Notes under the pieces: generated by a model
Databases searched by the model: none
The model's input: only the letters and a program-made list of their open reading frames with translations
Told to the model about the DNA's origin: nothing
Part shown: in pieces, positions 19,116 through 28,942 of the stretch
How the letters are laid out: the number at the start of each line of letters is the position of its first letter
Position numbering within the stretch: position 1 is the stretch's first letter
Assembly (NCBI RefSeq): GCF_009766065.1
Contig: NZ_LMUE01000009.1
Span: 346,196-410,195 of the forward strand
Reading direction: 5' to 3'
Length of the DNA: 64,000 nt
Source of the DNA: Dyella sp. S184
GTDB lineage: Bacteria > Pseudomonadota > Gammaproteobacteria > Xanthomonadales > Rhodanobacteraceae
Program-made: the position numbers and the translations under genes

Positions 19116-20486
19116 TCAGCTACCAGCCAGTCGTGCCACCACGCCGCGGTAACGGGCGGCAATGCGCTCCTCGTCATGATGCCGGAAGTCGCGCACCTGC
19201 CAGCGCCCACCGGCCATCACGTCACGCACCAGCGGCGTGTTGCCCGCGAACAGGAAGCTGTCGAGCATCGAGCGAGCATCGCGGGCAGCCAGCAGCGGCG
19301 AAGCTTCATCCAGCACGATCAGGTCGGCACGCGCGCCCTCGCGCAACTCACCGATCGGCAGACCGGACGCCTGTGCACCGCCATGCAACGCGGCACGCCA
19401 CAGTGTCTCGCCCACGCTGTTACCTTCATGTCGCGCAGCGATGTTGCGATGGCGCGTAAGCAGGCGCTGGCCGTATTCCAGCCAGCGCAGCTCTTCCACC
19501 GGCGAGATCGAGATGTGCGAGTCCGAGCCGATGCCGAGTACGCCGCCTGCATCGAGGTAATCGGCCAGCGGAAACAGGCCGTCGCCGAGATTCGCTTCGG
19601 TCGTGGGACATAGCCCCGCCACTGCACCGCTGCGAGCAATCTGCGTGGCTTCCGCCTCGGTCAGGTGAGTCGCATGCACCAGGCACCAGCGCGCATCGAC
19701 TTCAGCGTGATCGAACAGCCATTCCACCGGACGCGCGCCCCGCGTAGCGAGACAGTCCTGCACTTCGCCGATCTGTTCGGCGATATGGATATGGATCGGG
19801 CAGCTTTTTGCCATGTCGCTGGCGAGTACTTCGCGCATCGCCTGCTCCGGCACTGCGCGCAATGAATGCAAGGCGATGCCGACGTGCACGTCCTCACTCT
19901 CATATTGGCGCAGTTTTTCCAGCAGGCGCAGATAGCCGTCCACCGCATGACCGAAGCGGCGCTGCCGCGCAGCGAGCGCGCGACCGTCAAAGCCGCCACT
20001 GATGTACAGCACTGGCAGCAAGGTCAGCGCGATGCCAGCTTCATGTGCCGCCTCGATCAGTGCCAGCGACATCGTCTCCGGCTGCGCATACGGCATGCCG
20101 TCCGGCTGGTGATGCAGATACTGGAATTCGCAGACCTGGGTGTAGCCCGCCTTCAGCATCTCGACATAGAGCTGGGCGGCGATCGCCTTGAGTTCGTCCG
20201 GGCCGATCGCAGCGGCGAACGCGTACATGGTCTCGCGCCAGCTCCAGAAGCTGTCGTCGACCCTGCCCTTGCGTTCGGCCAGCCCGGCCATCGCACGCTG
20301 GAATGCATGCGAATGCAGGTTTGGCATACCGGGCAGTACCCACACACCCAGTGGTTCGACTGAAGTGGCCGCAGGCTTGACCAGACTTCCACCTGCATCG
20401 ACGCCAAGCATGGCATCAGCTTGCCAGCCGCCGGGTTGCCAGAGCTGGCCGACCTTGAAGCTGCGGATGGCTGCGCTATCACTCAT
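19116..20486 (-). CDS. hutF: Formimidoylglutamate deiminase (HutF)
   Basis: 456 residues. An amidohydrolase fold with metal motif GMPNLHSHAFQRAM, then CEFQYLHH, HIHIAEQIGEV, LVHATHLTE and GIGSDSHISISPVEELR. Length and the SFWSWRETMYAF segment match N-formimino-L-glutamate iminohydrolase, which converts formimidoylglutamate to N-formylglutamate and ammonia in the five-step histidine pathway. hutI lies about 3.2 kb away on the other strand. Its presence implies that N-formylglutamate deformylase (HutG-type) is encoded elsewhere. It is divergent from the GNAT-nitrilase gene with only about 90 bases between starts. Confidence 0.93.
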   Translation of the reverse strand: MSDSAAIRSFKVGQLWQPGGWQADAMLGVDAGGSLVKPAATSVEPLGVWVLPGMPNLHSHAFQRAMAGLAERKGRVDDSFWSWRETMYAFAAAIGPDELKAIAAQLYVEMLKAGYTQVCEFQYLHHQPDGMPYAQPETMSLALIEAAHEAGIALTLLPVLYISGGFDGRALAARQRRFGHAVDGYLRLLEKLRQYESEDVHVGIALHSLRAVPEQAMREVLASDMAKSCPIHIHIAEQIGEVQDCLATRGARPVEWLFDHAEVDARWCLVHATHLTEAEATQIARSGAVAGLCPTTEANLGDGLFPLADYLDAGGVLGIGSDSHISISPVEELRWLEYGQRLLTRHRNIAARHEGNSVGETLWRAALHGGAQASGLPIGELREGARADLIVLDEASPLLAARDARSMLDSFLFAGNTPLVRDVMAGGRWQVRDFRHHDEERIAARYRGVVARLAGS

Positions 20487-20577
20487 GGACTTGCTCCCGT
20501 TCTGATGCCGCGCAGTGTAACCGGGCTGATGACATCCTCTTCACTCGAGCCTCCGCCGCCCTATGCATAATCGTGTG

Positions 20578-22137
20578 ATGGCCAAGAAGACGAATGAGCA
20601 CACACCCAAACTGCTGTTACGGCAGGCGACTCCTGCCGACGTGCCGGCCCTGGTGACACTCACCGGGCGAATCTACACCCTGGAATGGGGCCACTCGGCG
20701 GAGATGCTGCGCTCCCAGCAGACGCACTTCCCCGAAGGCCAGTTCGTGGTGGAGTACGAGGGCGTGATTGTCGGCTACTGCGCCACGTTCCGCATCGACG
20801 AGGCCACCGCGCTGGCTCCGCACACCTGGATGCAGATCACCGGGGGTGGCATGGGTTCGCGCCACAAGCCAGACGGCGACTGGCTGTACGGCATGGAAGT
20901 GGTGGTGCATCCGGATTACCGCGGCATGCGCATCGGCCAGCGGCTCTACCAGGCACGCAAGCGCCTGTGCATCGACCTGAAGCTGCGCGGCATCGTGTTC
21001 GGCGGACGCATACCAGGCCTGGCCAAGAACATGCAACGCTATGGAACTGCCGACGCATACGTGCAGGCGGTGGTGGAGGGCAAGCGGCGCGATCTCACCC
21101 TGAGTTTCCAGCTCAACAACGATTTCGAGGCGATCGGACTGCTGCGCGCCTATGTGCCGTCCGACTACGATTCGCTCGGCTATGCCGTGCACCTCGTCTG
21201 GCGCAATCCACGCCTGCTCGATCACCCGGACATGCCGTCGATCCCTTCGACGCAACGCCTGCCCGATTCGGTGCGGGTGGCCTCGGTGCAGTACCAGCAG
21301 CGGCGCATCAAATCGTTCGAGGAGTTCGCCACCCAGGTGGAATACTTCACCGATATCGCTGCCGACTACAACGCCGATTTCGTCACCTTCCCCGAGCTGA
21401 TCACGCTGCAGCTGCTGTCGATCGAGAACGAGGAGCTCTCGCCGTTCGACACGATCCGCAAGCTCAGCCAGTACACGCCGCAGGTGAAGGAGCTCTTCAG
21501 CCACCTGGCCGTGCATTACAACATCAACATCGTCGCCGGCTCGCATCCGACCGAGCAGCCGAACGGCGACATCCACAACGTCTGTTACGTGTGCCTGCGC
21601 GACGGTTCGATCCACGAGCGCGAGAAGCTGCATCCCACACCAAGCGAGCGCAATGTATGGAACATCACCGGTGGCGACAGCGCCGCGACGGTGCTTACCG
21701 ACTGCGGGCCGATCGGCGTGATGATCTGCTACGACTCCGAATTCCCGGAAGTCGCCCGCCATCTCACCGACCAGGGCGCGCTGATCCTGTTTGTGCCGTT
21801 CTGCACCGACGTGCGCGAGGGTTACCTGCGCGTGCGCTACTGCTCGCAGGCACGGGCGATCGAGAACCAGTGCTACGTGGTGTTGTCGGGCAACGTCGGT
21901 AATCTGCCCGGCGTCAACAATTTCGACATCCAGTACGGCCAGAGCTGCATCCTCACGCCCAGCGACTTCCCGTTCGCACGCGACGGCATCGCCGCCGACT
22001 CCACGCCAAACATCGAGACCGTGCTGTTCGCCGACCTGCGGCTGGAAAGCCTGGCCCGTGCGCGCAACGCTGGCGCGGTGCAGAACCTGAAGGATCGCCG
22101 CTTCGACCTGTACGAGACACGCTGGCGGCCACGTTAG
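20578..22137 (+). CDS. GNAT acetyltransferase-nitrilase fusion protein
   Basis: 519 residues (an in-frame ATG at 20563 is also possible). The N-terminal about 220 residues form a GNAT domain with the acetyl-CoA loop YRGMRIGQRLYQARK. The C-terminal half is a nitrilase/carbon-nitrogen hydrolase domain with Glu in TFPELITL, Lys in EKLHPTPSER and Cys in GVMICYDSEFPE, so the E-K-C triad is complete. This two-domain arrangement is a recognised family of unknown substrate. Its place between hutF and clcA/hutI gives no firm functional clue. Confidence 0.9.
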   Translation: MAKKTNEHTPKLLLRQATPADVPALVTLTGRIYTLEWGHSAEMLRSQQTHFPEGQFVVEYEGVIVGYCATFRIDEATALAPHTWMQITGGGMGSRHKPDGDWLYGMEVVVHPDYRGMRIGQRLYQARKRLCIDLKLRGIVFGGRIPGLAKNMQRYGTADAYVQAVVEGKRRDLTLSFQLNNDFEAIGLLRAYVPSDYDSLGYAVHLVWRNPRLLDHPDMPSIPSTQRLPDSVRVASVQYQQRRIKSFEEFATQVEYFTDIAADYNADFVTFPELITLQLLSIENEELSPFDTIRKLSQYTPQVKELFSHLAVHYNINIVAGSHPTEQPNGDIHNVCYVCLRDGSIHEREKLHPTPSERNVWNITGGDSAATVLTDCGPIGVMICYDSEFPEVARHLTDQGALILFVPFCTDVREGYLRVRYCSQARAIENQCYVVLSGNVGNLPGVNNFDIQYGQSCILTPSDFPFARDGIAADSTPNIETVLFADLRLESLARARNAGAVQNLKDRRFDLYETRWRPR

Positions 22138-22171
22138 TTGACGGGTTGCCTGCCGATCGCGGCGCAGGGTC

Positions 22172-22180
22172 TGCGATAAT
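22172..22180 (+). promoter_or_regulatory. Extended -10 element close to the clcA start codon
   Basis: TGCGATAAT fits an extended -10 (TGn plus GATAAT, 5 of 6). The predicted transcription start, about 7 bases on, would coincide with the ATG at 22187, and no Shine-Dalgarno is visible, so the mRNA may be leaderless. Confidence 0.4.
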
Positions 22181-22186
22181 GGGTGA

Positions 22187-23665
22187 ATGACAGAGTCAAC
22201 CCAGCCCGCTTCACCATCTTCGAATCCGCGCCTGCAGGCTCTGCTCGGTCACGAGTTCTTTGCTCCCCACCAGTGGAAACGGCGCCTTGCGCTGTGGGTC
22301 GGTGCGGTCGTGGTGGCGCTTGCTGCCATCCTGTTTGCCAAGGCCAGCGACTGGTCCTACCACCTGTTTCAGCGAATGCTGAGCTATGGCGCATGGATCC
22401 CGCTGATCGTCACGCCGATCGTGTTCGGCCTGCTCGCCTGGGTTACCGAGGGACGGCTGCGCGCCACCCGCGGCAGCGGTATCCCCCAGGTGATCGCTAC
22501 CCTGCATATCGAAGACGAAGACTTCCGTGCCCGCATGCTGGCGCTGCCGATCGCGGTCGGCAAGATGGTGCTTACCCTGATCGCGCTGGCCGTCGGTGCT
22601 TCAATCGGTCGCGAGGGACCGACCGTGCATGTGGGTGCCGGCTTGTTCTACTCGCTTGGCCGCCGCTTTGGTTTCACCGAGCCCAAGGCAGCCTCGCGTT
22701 TCATTCTTGCCGGCGGCGCTTGCGGCATTGCTGCCGCCTTCAATACCCCACTGGCCGGCGTGGTGTTCGCGATCGAGGAGCTGGCCGGCACATTCGAACA
22801 TCGTTTCAGCGGCCTGCTGCTGACTGCGGTGATCGTCGGTGGTGTGGTCTCGCTCGGCATCATGGGCAATTACTCCTACTTCGGCCAAGTGCAGGCCAGT
22901 CTACCCTTGGGCCATGCATGGCTGGCCGTGCTGCTCACTGGTGTCATCTGTGGCTTGCTGGGCGGCCTATTCGCGCGGTTGATCCTGCTCAGTCGACAAG
23001 GGCCGCTGGCCTACATAGGTCGTCTGCGCTCGCATGCGCCAATAATGTTTGCCGCCGGTTGTGGTTTGGCACTGGCGCTTATCGGGCTGTTCTCGCACAA
23101 CAATGTCTATGGCACTGGCTACGATCAGGCACGCGCCTTCGTGCAGGAAGCAGCCGTCACGCCGGGACAGACCTTCGGCATTGCCAAATTGCTAGCCAAT
23201 GTCTTTTCCTACTGGGCTGGCATTCCCGGTGGCATTTTTTCGCCCGCGCTGGCGGTCGGCGCCGGACTTGGCCACAACATTGCTTACTTCCTGCCCAGCG
23301 TGCCGGCTGGCACCGTGGTGCTGTTGGGCATGAGTGCCTATCTCTCGGGGGTCACCGGCGCTCCACTGACCTCGGCGGTGATTGCGATGGAGCTGACCGA
23401 CAACCAGGACATGGTTATACCGATCATGGCCGCCTGCCTGCTGGCACGTGCCGCGGCATCATTGTTCTGCCCGACTCCGGTCTACAAGGATTTCGCCGAG
23501 CGCATGGTGCAGGACTTCGAGCGGCAACAGGCCGCACATGCGGAAAGCACCGAGAAGGCCAGACTGGAAGCCGAGGCATTGCAGCACGTCGGCAATACCA
23601 GCGCCTTCGACGAACCCGCCGCTCCGCTGGATGACGTGGACGATGAGCCCTCCAGCAAGCCATGA
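22187..23665 (+). CDS. clcA: ClC-family chloride channel/antiporter
   Basis: 492 residues. The selectivity-filter motifs are present in order: [16 protein letters not shown] (external Glu gate), and [15 protein letters not shown]. About 18 hydrophobic helices fit the ClC fold. The C-terminal about 60 residues are hydrophilic ([19 protein letters not shown]) and do not form CBS domains. Family role: Cl-/H+ exchange across the inner membrane, linked in E. coli to acid resistance. The hutI gene begins 25 bases after its stop and may be co-transcribed. Confidence 0.93.
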   Translation: MTESTQPASPSSNPRLQALLGHEFFAPHQWKRRLALWVGAVVVALAAILFAKASDWSYHLFQRMLSYGAWIPLIVTPIVFGLLAWVTEGRLRATRGSGIPQVIATLHIEDEDFRARMLALPIAVGKMVLTLIALAVGASIGREGPTVHVGAGLFYSLGRRFGFTEPKAASRFILAGGACGIAAAFNTPLAGVVFAIEELAGTFEHRFSGLLLTAVIVGGVVSLGIMGNYSYFGQVQASLPLGHAWLAVLLTGVICGLLGGLFARLILLSRQGPLAYIGRLRSHAPIMFAAGCGLALALIGLFSHNNVYGTGYDQARAFVQEAAVTPGQTFGIAKLLANVFSYWAGIPGGIFSPALAVGAGLGHNIAYFLPSVPAGTVVLLGMSAYLSGVTGAPLTSAVIAMELTDNQDMVIPIMAACLLARAAASLFCPTPVYKDFAERMVQDFERQQAAHAESTEKARLEAEALQHVGNTSAFDEPAAPLDDVDDEPSSKP

Positions 23666-23690
23666 GCGCAAACACGGAGTCACCGGGGAC

Positions 23691-24920
23691 ATGAGCGAGC
23701 CACGCTGGGATCGGTTGCTGTTGAATGCCACCTTGGCCACCTTCGTTGGCGACGCCGCCTGTGGCTTGATCGAGCATGGAGCCATCGCGCTGCATCACGG
23801 TCGCGTCGCCTGGATCGGTCACATGGATGCGCTGCCGGCAGCGCCGAACGAGCTGGCCCTGACGGTGGAATCGCTGGATGCTGCGCTGGTCACCCCGGGG
23901 CTGATCGACTGCCATACCCATCTGGTGTTCGGCAGCGATCGTGCGCAGGAATTCGACCTGCGCTTGAACGGCGCCAGCTACGAGGAGATTGCGCGCGCAG
24001 GCGGCGGCATCGTTTCCACGGTCAATGCCACCCGTACCGCCAGCGAGGAGCAGCTGTTCGCACAGTCGCTGCCGCGTGCACAGGCCCTGCTCGCCGATGG
24101 TGTAACCACGCTGGAGATCAAGTCCGGCTATGGCCTGGAGCTGGAAAGCGAGCGCCGCATGTTGCGAGTGGCGCGACGGCTCGGGCGGGAACTGGGCATT
24201 ACCGTGCGCACCAGCTTTCTCGGGCTGCATGCGCTGCCACCCGAATACCAGGATAAGCGCGCTGACTATGTGGCGCTGGTCTGCGACGAGATGCTGCCGG
24301 CGCTGGTCGCTGAAGGCCTGGTCGACGCGGTAGATGCGTTCTGCGAAGGCATCGGCTTCACCCGCGAGGAAACCCGTCGCCTGTTCGAATGCGCGAAGCA
24401 GCTGGGTCTGCCGGTGAAGCTGCATGCCGAGCAGCTGTCCGACCTCGATGGCGCCGCGCTGGTCGCCGAATACGGCGGCCTCTCCGCGGATCACCTCGAA
24501 TACCTGAGTGAGTCGGGTATCAAGGCGATGGCTACCGCCGGCACCGTTGCCGTGCTGCTGCCAGGTGCGTTCTACGCGCTGCGCGAAACGAAACTGCCGC
24601 CGATCGCACTGCTGCGCGAACACCGTGTGCCGATCGCGATTGCCACCGACTGCAACCCCGGCACTTCGCCACTGCTGTCGCTGCGGATGGCTGCAGGGAT
24701 GGCTTGCACGCTATTCCGGCTGACGCACGAAGAAGCGCTGCGCGGCGTCACCGTGAACGCTGCACGTGCGCTCGGCTGTCATGATCGCGGCACATTGGCC
24801 GTCGGCCAGCGTGCCGATCTGGTGGTCTGGAAGGCGAAGCGACCTGCTGAACTGTGCTACTGGATTGGTGGCTCGCTGGTGCGCGAAGTCTGCGTCGGCG
24901 GCGAATCAGTCACGAGCTGA
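23691..24920 (+). CDS. hutI: Imidazolonepropionase (HutI)
   Basis: 409 residues from the ATG at 23691; the open frame continues upstream only as a shadow of clcA. Metal and substrate motifs: [58 protein letters not shown] and [11 protein letters not shown]. It hydrolyses 4-imidazolone-5-propanoate to formimidoylglutamate, the substrate of HutF encoded nearby. The 3' end overlaps the convergent lpxK gene by 15 bases. No hutH or hutU is in the window. Confidence 0.95.
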   Translation: MSEPRWDRLLLNATLATFVGDAACGLIEHGAIALHHGRVAWIGHMDALPAAPNELALTVESLDAALVTPGLIDCHTHLVFGSDRAQEFDLRLNGASYEEIARAGGGIVSTVNATRTASEEQLFAQSLPRAQALLADGVTTLEIKSGYGLELESERRMLRVARRLGRELGITVRTSFLGLHALPPEYQDKRADYVALVCDEMLPALVAEGLVDAVDAFCEGIGFTREETRRLFECAKQLGLPVKLHAEQLSDLDGAALVAEYGGLSADHLEYLSESGIKAMATAGTVAVLLPGAFYALRETKLPPIALLREHRVPIAIATDCNPGTSPLLSLRMAAGMACTLFRLTHEEALRGVTVNAARALGCHDRGTLAVGQRADLVVWKAKRPAELCYWIGGSLVREVCVGGESVTS

Positions 24921-25889
24921 CGCTTCGATGCGCTGAACCAGCGCGTCGATAAATGCCGGCGGCAATTCAGCATGCACTGGCACCCGCCACCAGTTCGGCT
25001 GCGCGAAACGCTGGCATTTCACCGCATCCTTGTCGGTCATCAATACCGGCAGGTCATCGGCAAAGGCCAGATCCGCGGCTGCGAACGGGTGATGGTCGGC
25101 AAATGCATGCTCGATGACTTCGATGCCCACCGCACGCAGGCTGTCGAAAAATCGCTGCGGGTTGCCGATCGCCGCCACCGCATGCACCTGCTGACCGCTG
25201 AAACTGGCCAGTGGTTGTCGCCGGCCGTCGCCCAGCGCCACGACATCGCCACCGCGCAGTTGCATCAAGTATTCGCCTGTCTCGGCGGCGACGCCATTGC
25301 AGACGCGCAGGTCTACCCGCTGCAGCCGGCTCATCGGTTCACGCAATGGGCCGGCTGGCAACAGCCTTCGATTGCCGAATCGGCGCATACCGTCGATCAC
25401 GCAAATCTCCACATCGCGCGCCAACCGGTAATGCTGCAGGCCGTCGTCAGCTACCAGCACATTGCAGCCAGCATCGAGCAACAGCCGCGCAGCGGCGGGA
25501 CGATCCCGCCCCACCGCCACCGGCGCGCCACCGGCGTGGATCAGGCAGGGCTCGTCACCGACGTGTGCCGGATCAGGCGCATCACCCAGCAACAGTGGTT
25601 CGCGCTGACTGCCGCCATGGCCGCGACTGACCACACCGGGACGGTAACCGCGCGCGCGCAGGGCTTCGACCATGGCGATGGTCAGCGGTGTCTTGCCAGT
25701 GCCGCCCACGCTGAGGTTACCGACCACCACGACCGGCACCGGCAGGCGCACGCTGCGCAGCACACCGGATCGATACAGCCAGCCACGCAGGCGGACCATG
25801 CCGCTGTACGGCACCATCAATGGCCACGTCCACCAGGGCGACCGTGCACCGGCGTACCAGGCTGATTCGAGTGTGTCGATCAGCGCCAT
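24906..25889 (-). CDS. lpxK: Tetraacyldisaccharide 4'-kinase (LpxK)
   Basis: 327 residues. An N-terminal membrane-associated helix is followed by the P-loop [17 protein letters not shown], then [33 protein letters not shown] (catalytic/metal Asp and His) and [11 protein letters not shown]. It phosphorylates the lipid A disaccharide at the 4' position on the cytoplasmic face of the inner membrane. It lies just downstream of msbA, in the lipid A synthesis/export order common in gammaproteobacteria. Confidence 0.95.
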   Translation of the reverse strand: MALIDTLESAWYAGARSPWWTWPLMVPYSGMVRLRGWLYRSGVLRSVRLPVPVVVVGNLSVGGTGKTPLTIAMVEALRARGYRPGVVSRGHGGSQREPLLLGDAPDPAHVGDEPCLIHAGGAPVAVGRDRPAAARLLLDAGCNVLVADDGLQHYRLARDVEICVIDGMRRFGNRRLLPAGPLREPMSRLQRVDLRVCNGVAAETGEYLMQLRGGDVVALGDGRRQPLASFSGQQVHAVAAIGNPQRFFDSLRAVGIEVIEHAFADHHPFAAADLAFADDLPVLMTDKDAVKCQRFAQPNWWRVPVHAELPPAFIDALVQRIEASARD

Positions 25890-25898
25890 GGTTGATCC

Positions 25899-27683
25899 TC
25901 AGTCGCCAGCCTGTTGATCGGCGTGATCGTGGAACTGCATCCGGTGCAACGCGGCGTATTGACCGCCGAGCGCCAAAAGTTCGGCATGCGTGCCGCGCTC
26001 GATGATGCGGCCCTGATCCATCACCGCGATCTGATCGGCACCCTCGACCGTGGACAGTCGATGCGCAATCACCAGCGTGGTGCGGTCTTTCATCAAACGC
26101 TGCAGCGCCTGCTGGATCAGTCGTTCCGATTCGGTATCCAGCGCGCTGGTGGCTTCGTCCAGCACCAGGATCGGTGCGTTCTTGAGGACCGCGCGGGCGA
26201 TCGCGATGCGCTGGCGCTGACCGCCGGAGAGCATGTTGCCGCTCTGCCCGATCGGGGTATGAATGCCCTGTGGCATGCGCGCGATGAATTCCATCGCATT
26301 GGCCGCCTCGGCGGCCGCGACGATGTCCGCCTCGCTCGCGCCGGCCAGTTCGCCGTAGGCAATATTATTGGCCACCGTGTCGTCGAACAGCACCACGCTC
26401 TGTCCGACCCAGGCGATCTGCCGGCGCAGCGAGGCCAGTGTGTAGTCCTCGCAATCGTGATCGTCCAGCACGATGCGGCCGGTAGTCGGCGCGTAGAAAC
26501 GCGGCAACAGGCTGACCAGGCTGCTTTTGCCGCTGCCGGAACGACCTACCAATGCAGTCACCGTGCCAGGGGCGCAATACAGATCCACGCCACGCAAGGC
26601 TTCGAAATCGTTGCGCGGATAGATCAACCGGACATCCTCGAAACGCAGATCGCCTCGCGTACGCACCAGTTCGACGTTACCGCGATCGACCTCCGCCGGC
26701 ATGTCGATCACCTCGAACAGATCCTCGGCAGCGGAGACTCCGCGCTGGATGGTCGCCTGCACATTGGCGAGCCGCCTCAGTGACACCAGCATCGTACCCA
26801 TCGCGGTCAGCACGGCCAGGAAGACACCGGGCGACACCTGGTTCAGCACGTGCGGTCGCGTAGCCAGGAACACCAACGTGGCCATGGCGCAGGCCGCCAC
26901 AAACTGAATCGTGGAACTGGATGCTGCATTGGTCGCCGCAATCTTCAGATTGAGCCCGCGGGTACGCCGGGTGACGTGATCGAACCGGTTGCTTTCGTAA
27001 ACCTGGCCGCCGTAGATGCGCACTTCGCGATGTGCCCCTACCGATTCCTCCACGGTTCCGGTCACTGAACCCATCGAACCCTGGATGCGCCGGCTGATCT
27101 GCCGGTAGCGCCGACTGACGATGGTGGCGATCAAGGCGATCGCAGGCGCCATGACCAGCAGGGACAGCGTGAGGTAGGCGCTGTTGTAAAGCATCACGCA
27201 GGACATGGCGATGACCGTGAACCCATCGGTCACCGCGGTTTTGATCGAATCGGTGGCGGCCGATGCCACCTGCTCGCTGGTATAGGTGATACGGGAAATC
27301 TGCTGTCCCGATGGTTCGGCACCGAAAAATGCCGCAGGCAATCTCAGATAGGCGCCGAATACATCCTTCTGCATCGCCTGCACTACATGGCGGCCCATGT
27401 ACGAAATGCCGTAATTGCTGGCAAAAGTGCCGCAGGAACGCACAAAAAAAATGCCGATGATCCAGATCGGCATCCAGAAAATCAGATACGCGTCCTTCCT
27501 CACGAAGATGCCGTCGGTCATCGTCTGCAGCAACTGCGTGAACACTGCCATGCCGCCGCCGTCCAGCAGCATGCCGGTCAACGAGATCAGGCCCATCACC
27601 CAGTAGCGCCGGGTATAACCGAGCAGTCGCCGGTAGACCCGCCAGGTTTCCGCATCCCAGATCGTGGTCTTCTTTTCGCTCAC
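25899..27683 (-). CDS. msbA: Lipid A export ABC transporter (MsbA)
   Basis: 594 residues, a half-transporter with six membrane helices (about 30-330) followed by an ATPase domain. Walker A is GRSGSGKSSL, the signature LSGGQRQR, Walker B ILVLDEATSALD, and the H loop LVIAHRLSTV. It flips lipid A-core from the inner to the outer leaflet of the inner membrane. The ATG overlaps the exbD stop by four bases, and lpxK follows 9 bases after its stop. Co-expression with lipid A kinase is therefore clear from the layout. Confidence 0.94.
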   Translation of the reverse strand: MSEKKTTIWDAETWRVYRRLLGYTRRYWVMGLISLTGMLLDGGGMAVFTQLLQTMTDGIFVRKDAYLIFWMPIWIIGIFFVRSCGTFASNYGISYMGRHVVQAMQKDVFGAYLRLPAAFFGAEPSGQQISRITYTSEQVASAATDSIKTAVTDGFTVIAMSCVMLYNSAYLTLSLLVMAPAIALIATIVSRRYRQISRRIQGSMGSVTGTVEESVGAHREVRIYGGQVYESNRFDHVTRRTRGLNLKIAATNAASSSTIQFVAACAMATLVFLATRPHVLNQVSPGVFLAVLTAMGTMLVSLRRLANVQATIQRGVSAAEDLFEVIDMPAEVDRGNVELVRTRGDLRFEDVRLIYPRNDFEALRGVDLYCAPGTVTALVGRSGSGKSSLVSLLPRFYAPTTGRIVLDDHDCEDYTLASLRRQIAWVGQSVVLFDDTVANNIAYGELAGASEADIVAAAEAANAMEFIARMPQGIHTPIGQSGNMLSGGQRQRIAIARAVLKNAPILVLDEATSALDTESERLIQQALQRLMKDRTTLVIAHRLSTVEGADQIAVMDQGRIIERGTHAELLALGGQYAALHRMQFHDHADQQAGD

Positions 27684-28111
27684 TGATCCGCGCCCGGCTT
27701 GCTCGGCGTGGTGGCGATCGACAGCTTGGTGAAGCCAAGCTGGCCGAGTGCGTCCATCGCGGTCACCACGTCCTGGTTCGGCGTCATCGCATCGGCGCGG
27801 ATCGTCACCGGACGGTCGCGATCATCGCCGGCGTTGCGCGCGATGGTCTGCTTGAGCGGTTCGATGCCCTCACCCATGACTTCATCGCTGCCTACGTAGA
27901 AGCGGCCATCACGGTCGATCATGATGGTCAGCGCCGGGGCATTCATGTCGCGATCCTGCGCGCTGGCCTTGGGCAGCGTTACCTGCAAGCGCGAGTGCTG
28001 CACGAAGGTGCTGGTCAGTACGAAGAACATCAACAGGGTCAGCAGCACGTCGATCAACGGGATCACGTTGATCTCGAAATCATCCCCACGGCGGTCATTG
28101 CTGATACGCAT
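27680..28111 (-). CDS. exbD: ExbD/TolR-family biopolymer transport protein
   Basis: 143 residues. One N-terminal membrane helix (FEINVIPLIDVLLTLLMFFVL) carries the conserved Asp in PLIDVLL that takes part in proton use. The rest is a periplasmic domain (TITIRADAMTPNQDVVTAMDAL-type fold). With the ExbB-like partner it converts proton motive force to mechanical energy for an outer-membrane partner. The TonB/Tol partner is not in the window; linkage to msbA is common in this group but its meaning is not established. Confidence 0.9.
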   Translation of the reverse strand: MRISNDRRGDDFEINVIPLIDVLLTLLMFFVLTSTFVQHSRLQVTLPKASAQDRDMNAPALTIMIDRDGRFYVGSDEVMGEGIEPLKQTIARNAGDDRDRPVTIRADAMTPNQDVVTAMDALGQLGFTKLSIATTPSKPGADQ

Positions 28112-28121
28112 CGGTGCGCGC

Positions 28122-28799
28122 TCAGCCTGCGCTCGGCGCGGACGGTGCCGGCGTGCGGCGCGCCCGTGTCGGAGCGGGTGTCGCCGCCGCCGCAGACTGC
28201 GTCAGGGTCAGGTCGTCAAGCAACGCGGTGGCCTGCTTTTCCATCTCCACGCAATAACCAGCCACGCGCGAGCGGAAATAACGATGCAGCACATACGCCG
28301 GAATCGCCACGGTCAGGCCGGATGCGGTGCAGATCAGCGCCTCGCCGATGCCGCCAGCCATCTTGGCCGGATCGCCGATGCCGCCGGCCATCACTTCCAT
28401 GAACATGCGGATCAGGCCGATCACCGTGCCAAACAGACCCAGCAGCGGGCCGATCAGCGCGATCGTGCCCAGTGTGTTGAGGTAGCGCTCCATCCGGTGG
28501 ATCACGTGCCGCCCGGTGTCCTCGATGCGCTCCTTGATAATGTCGCGCGGCTGGTTGCGCACCGCCAGCGCCGAGGCCAGCAGCTCACCCAGCGGCGAAC
28601 CGTTGGTCAGCGCTTCCAGGTGCGCCGGATACAGCTGGCCCGTGCGCGCCCACTCGCGTACCTCATCGCCCAGACCCGGCGGCAACACCGACTTGCGGCG
28701 CAGGGTCCAGCAACGCTCCAGTACGATCGCCAGCGCGATCGCCGAGCAGATCAAGATGGGCACCATCGCCCAACCGCCAGCCATCAGGATTTCCAGCAC
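28122..28799 (-). CDS. exbB: ExbB/TolQ/MotA-family proton channel
   Basis: 225 residues when started at the GTG at 28799 (MLEILMAGGWAM), which has GGGG about 8 bases upstream. An alternative GTG at 28817 would add six residues. Three membrane helices: VPILICSAIALAIVLERCW, LGTIALIGPLLGLFGTVIGLI and GEALICTASGLTVAIPAYVLH. GPLLGLFGTVIG and GLTVAIPA are the family hallmarks. The Ala/Pro/Thr-rich C-terminus is variable. It lies 10 bases upstream of exbD. Confidence 0.9.
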   Translation of the reverse strand: MLEILMAGGWAMVPILICSAIALAIVLERCWTLRRKSVLPPGLGDEVREWARTGQLYPAHLEALTNGSPLGELLASALAVRNQPRDIIKERIEDTGRHVIHRMERYLNTLGTIALIGPLLGLFGTVIGLIRMFMEVMAGGIGDPAKMAGGIGEALICTASGLTVAIPAYVLHRYFRSRVAGYCVEMEKQATALLDDLTLTQSAAAATPAPTRARRTPAPSAPSAG

Positions 28800-28942
28800 G
28801 TTTCGACCCCGTCTCACGACCTGTCAGGAAGCGCGCATGATAGCAGTCCCGCCCCGCCGTACTGCGGCACGCGTGGCATTCCCCCGGGATAGCCGGCGAT
28901 GTCAGCAGGTACTCACTCGCGCCACTTGTGGCAAACCATAAG

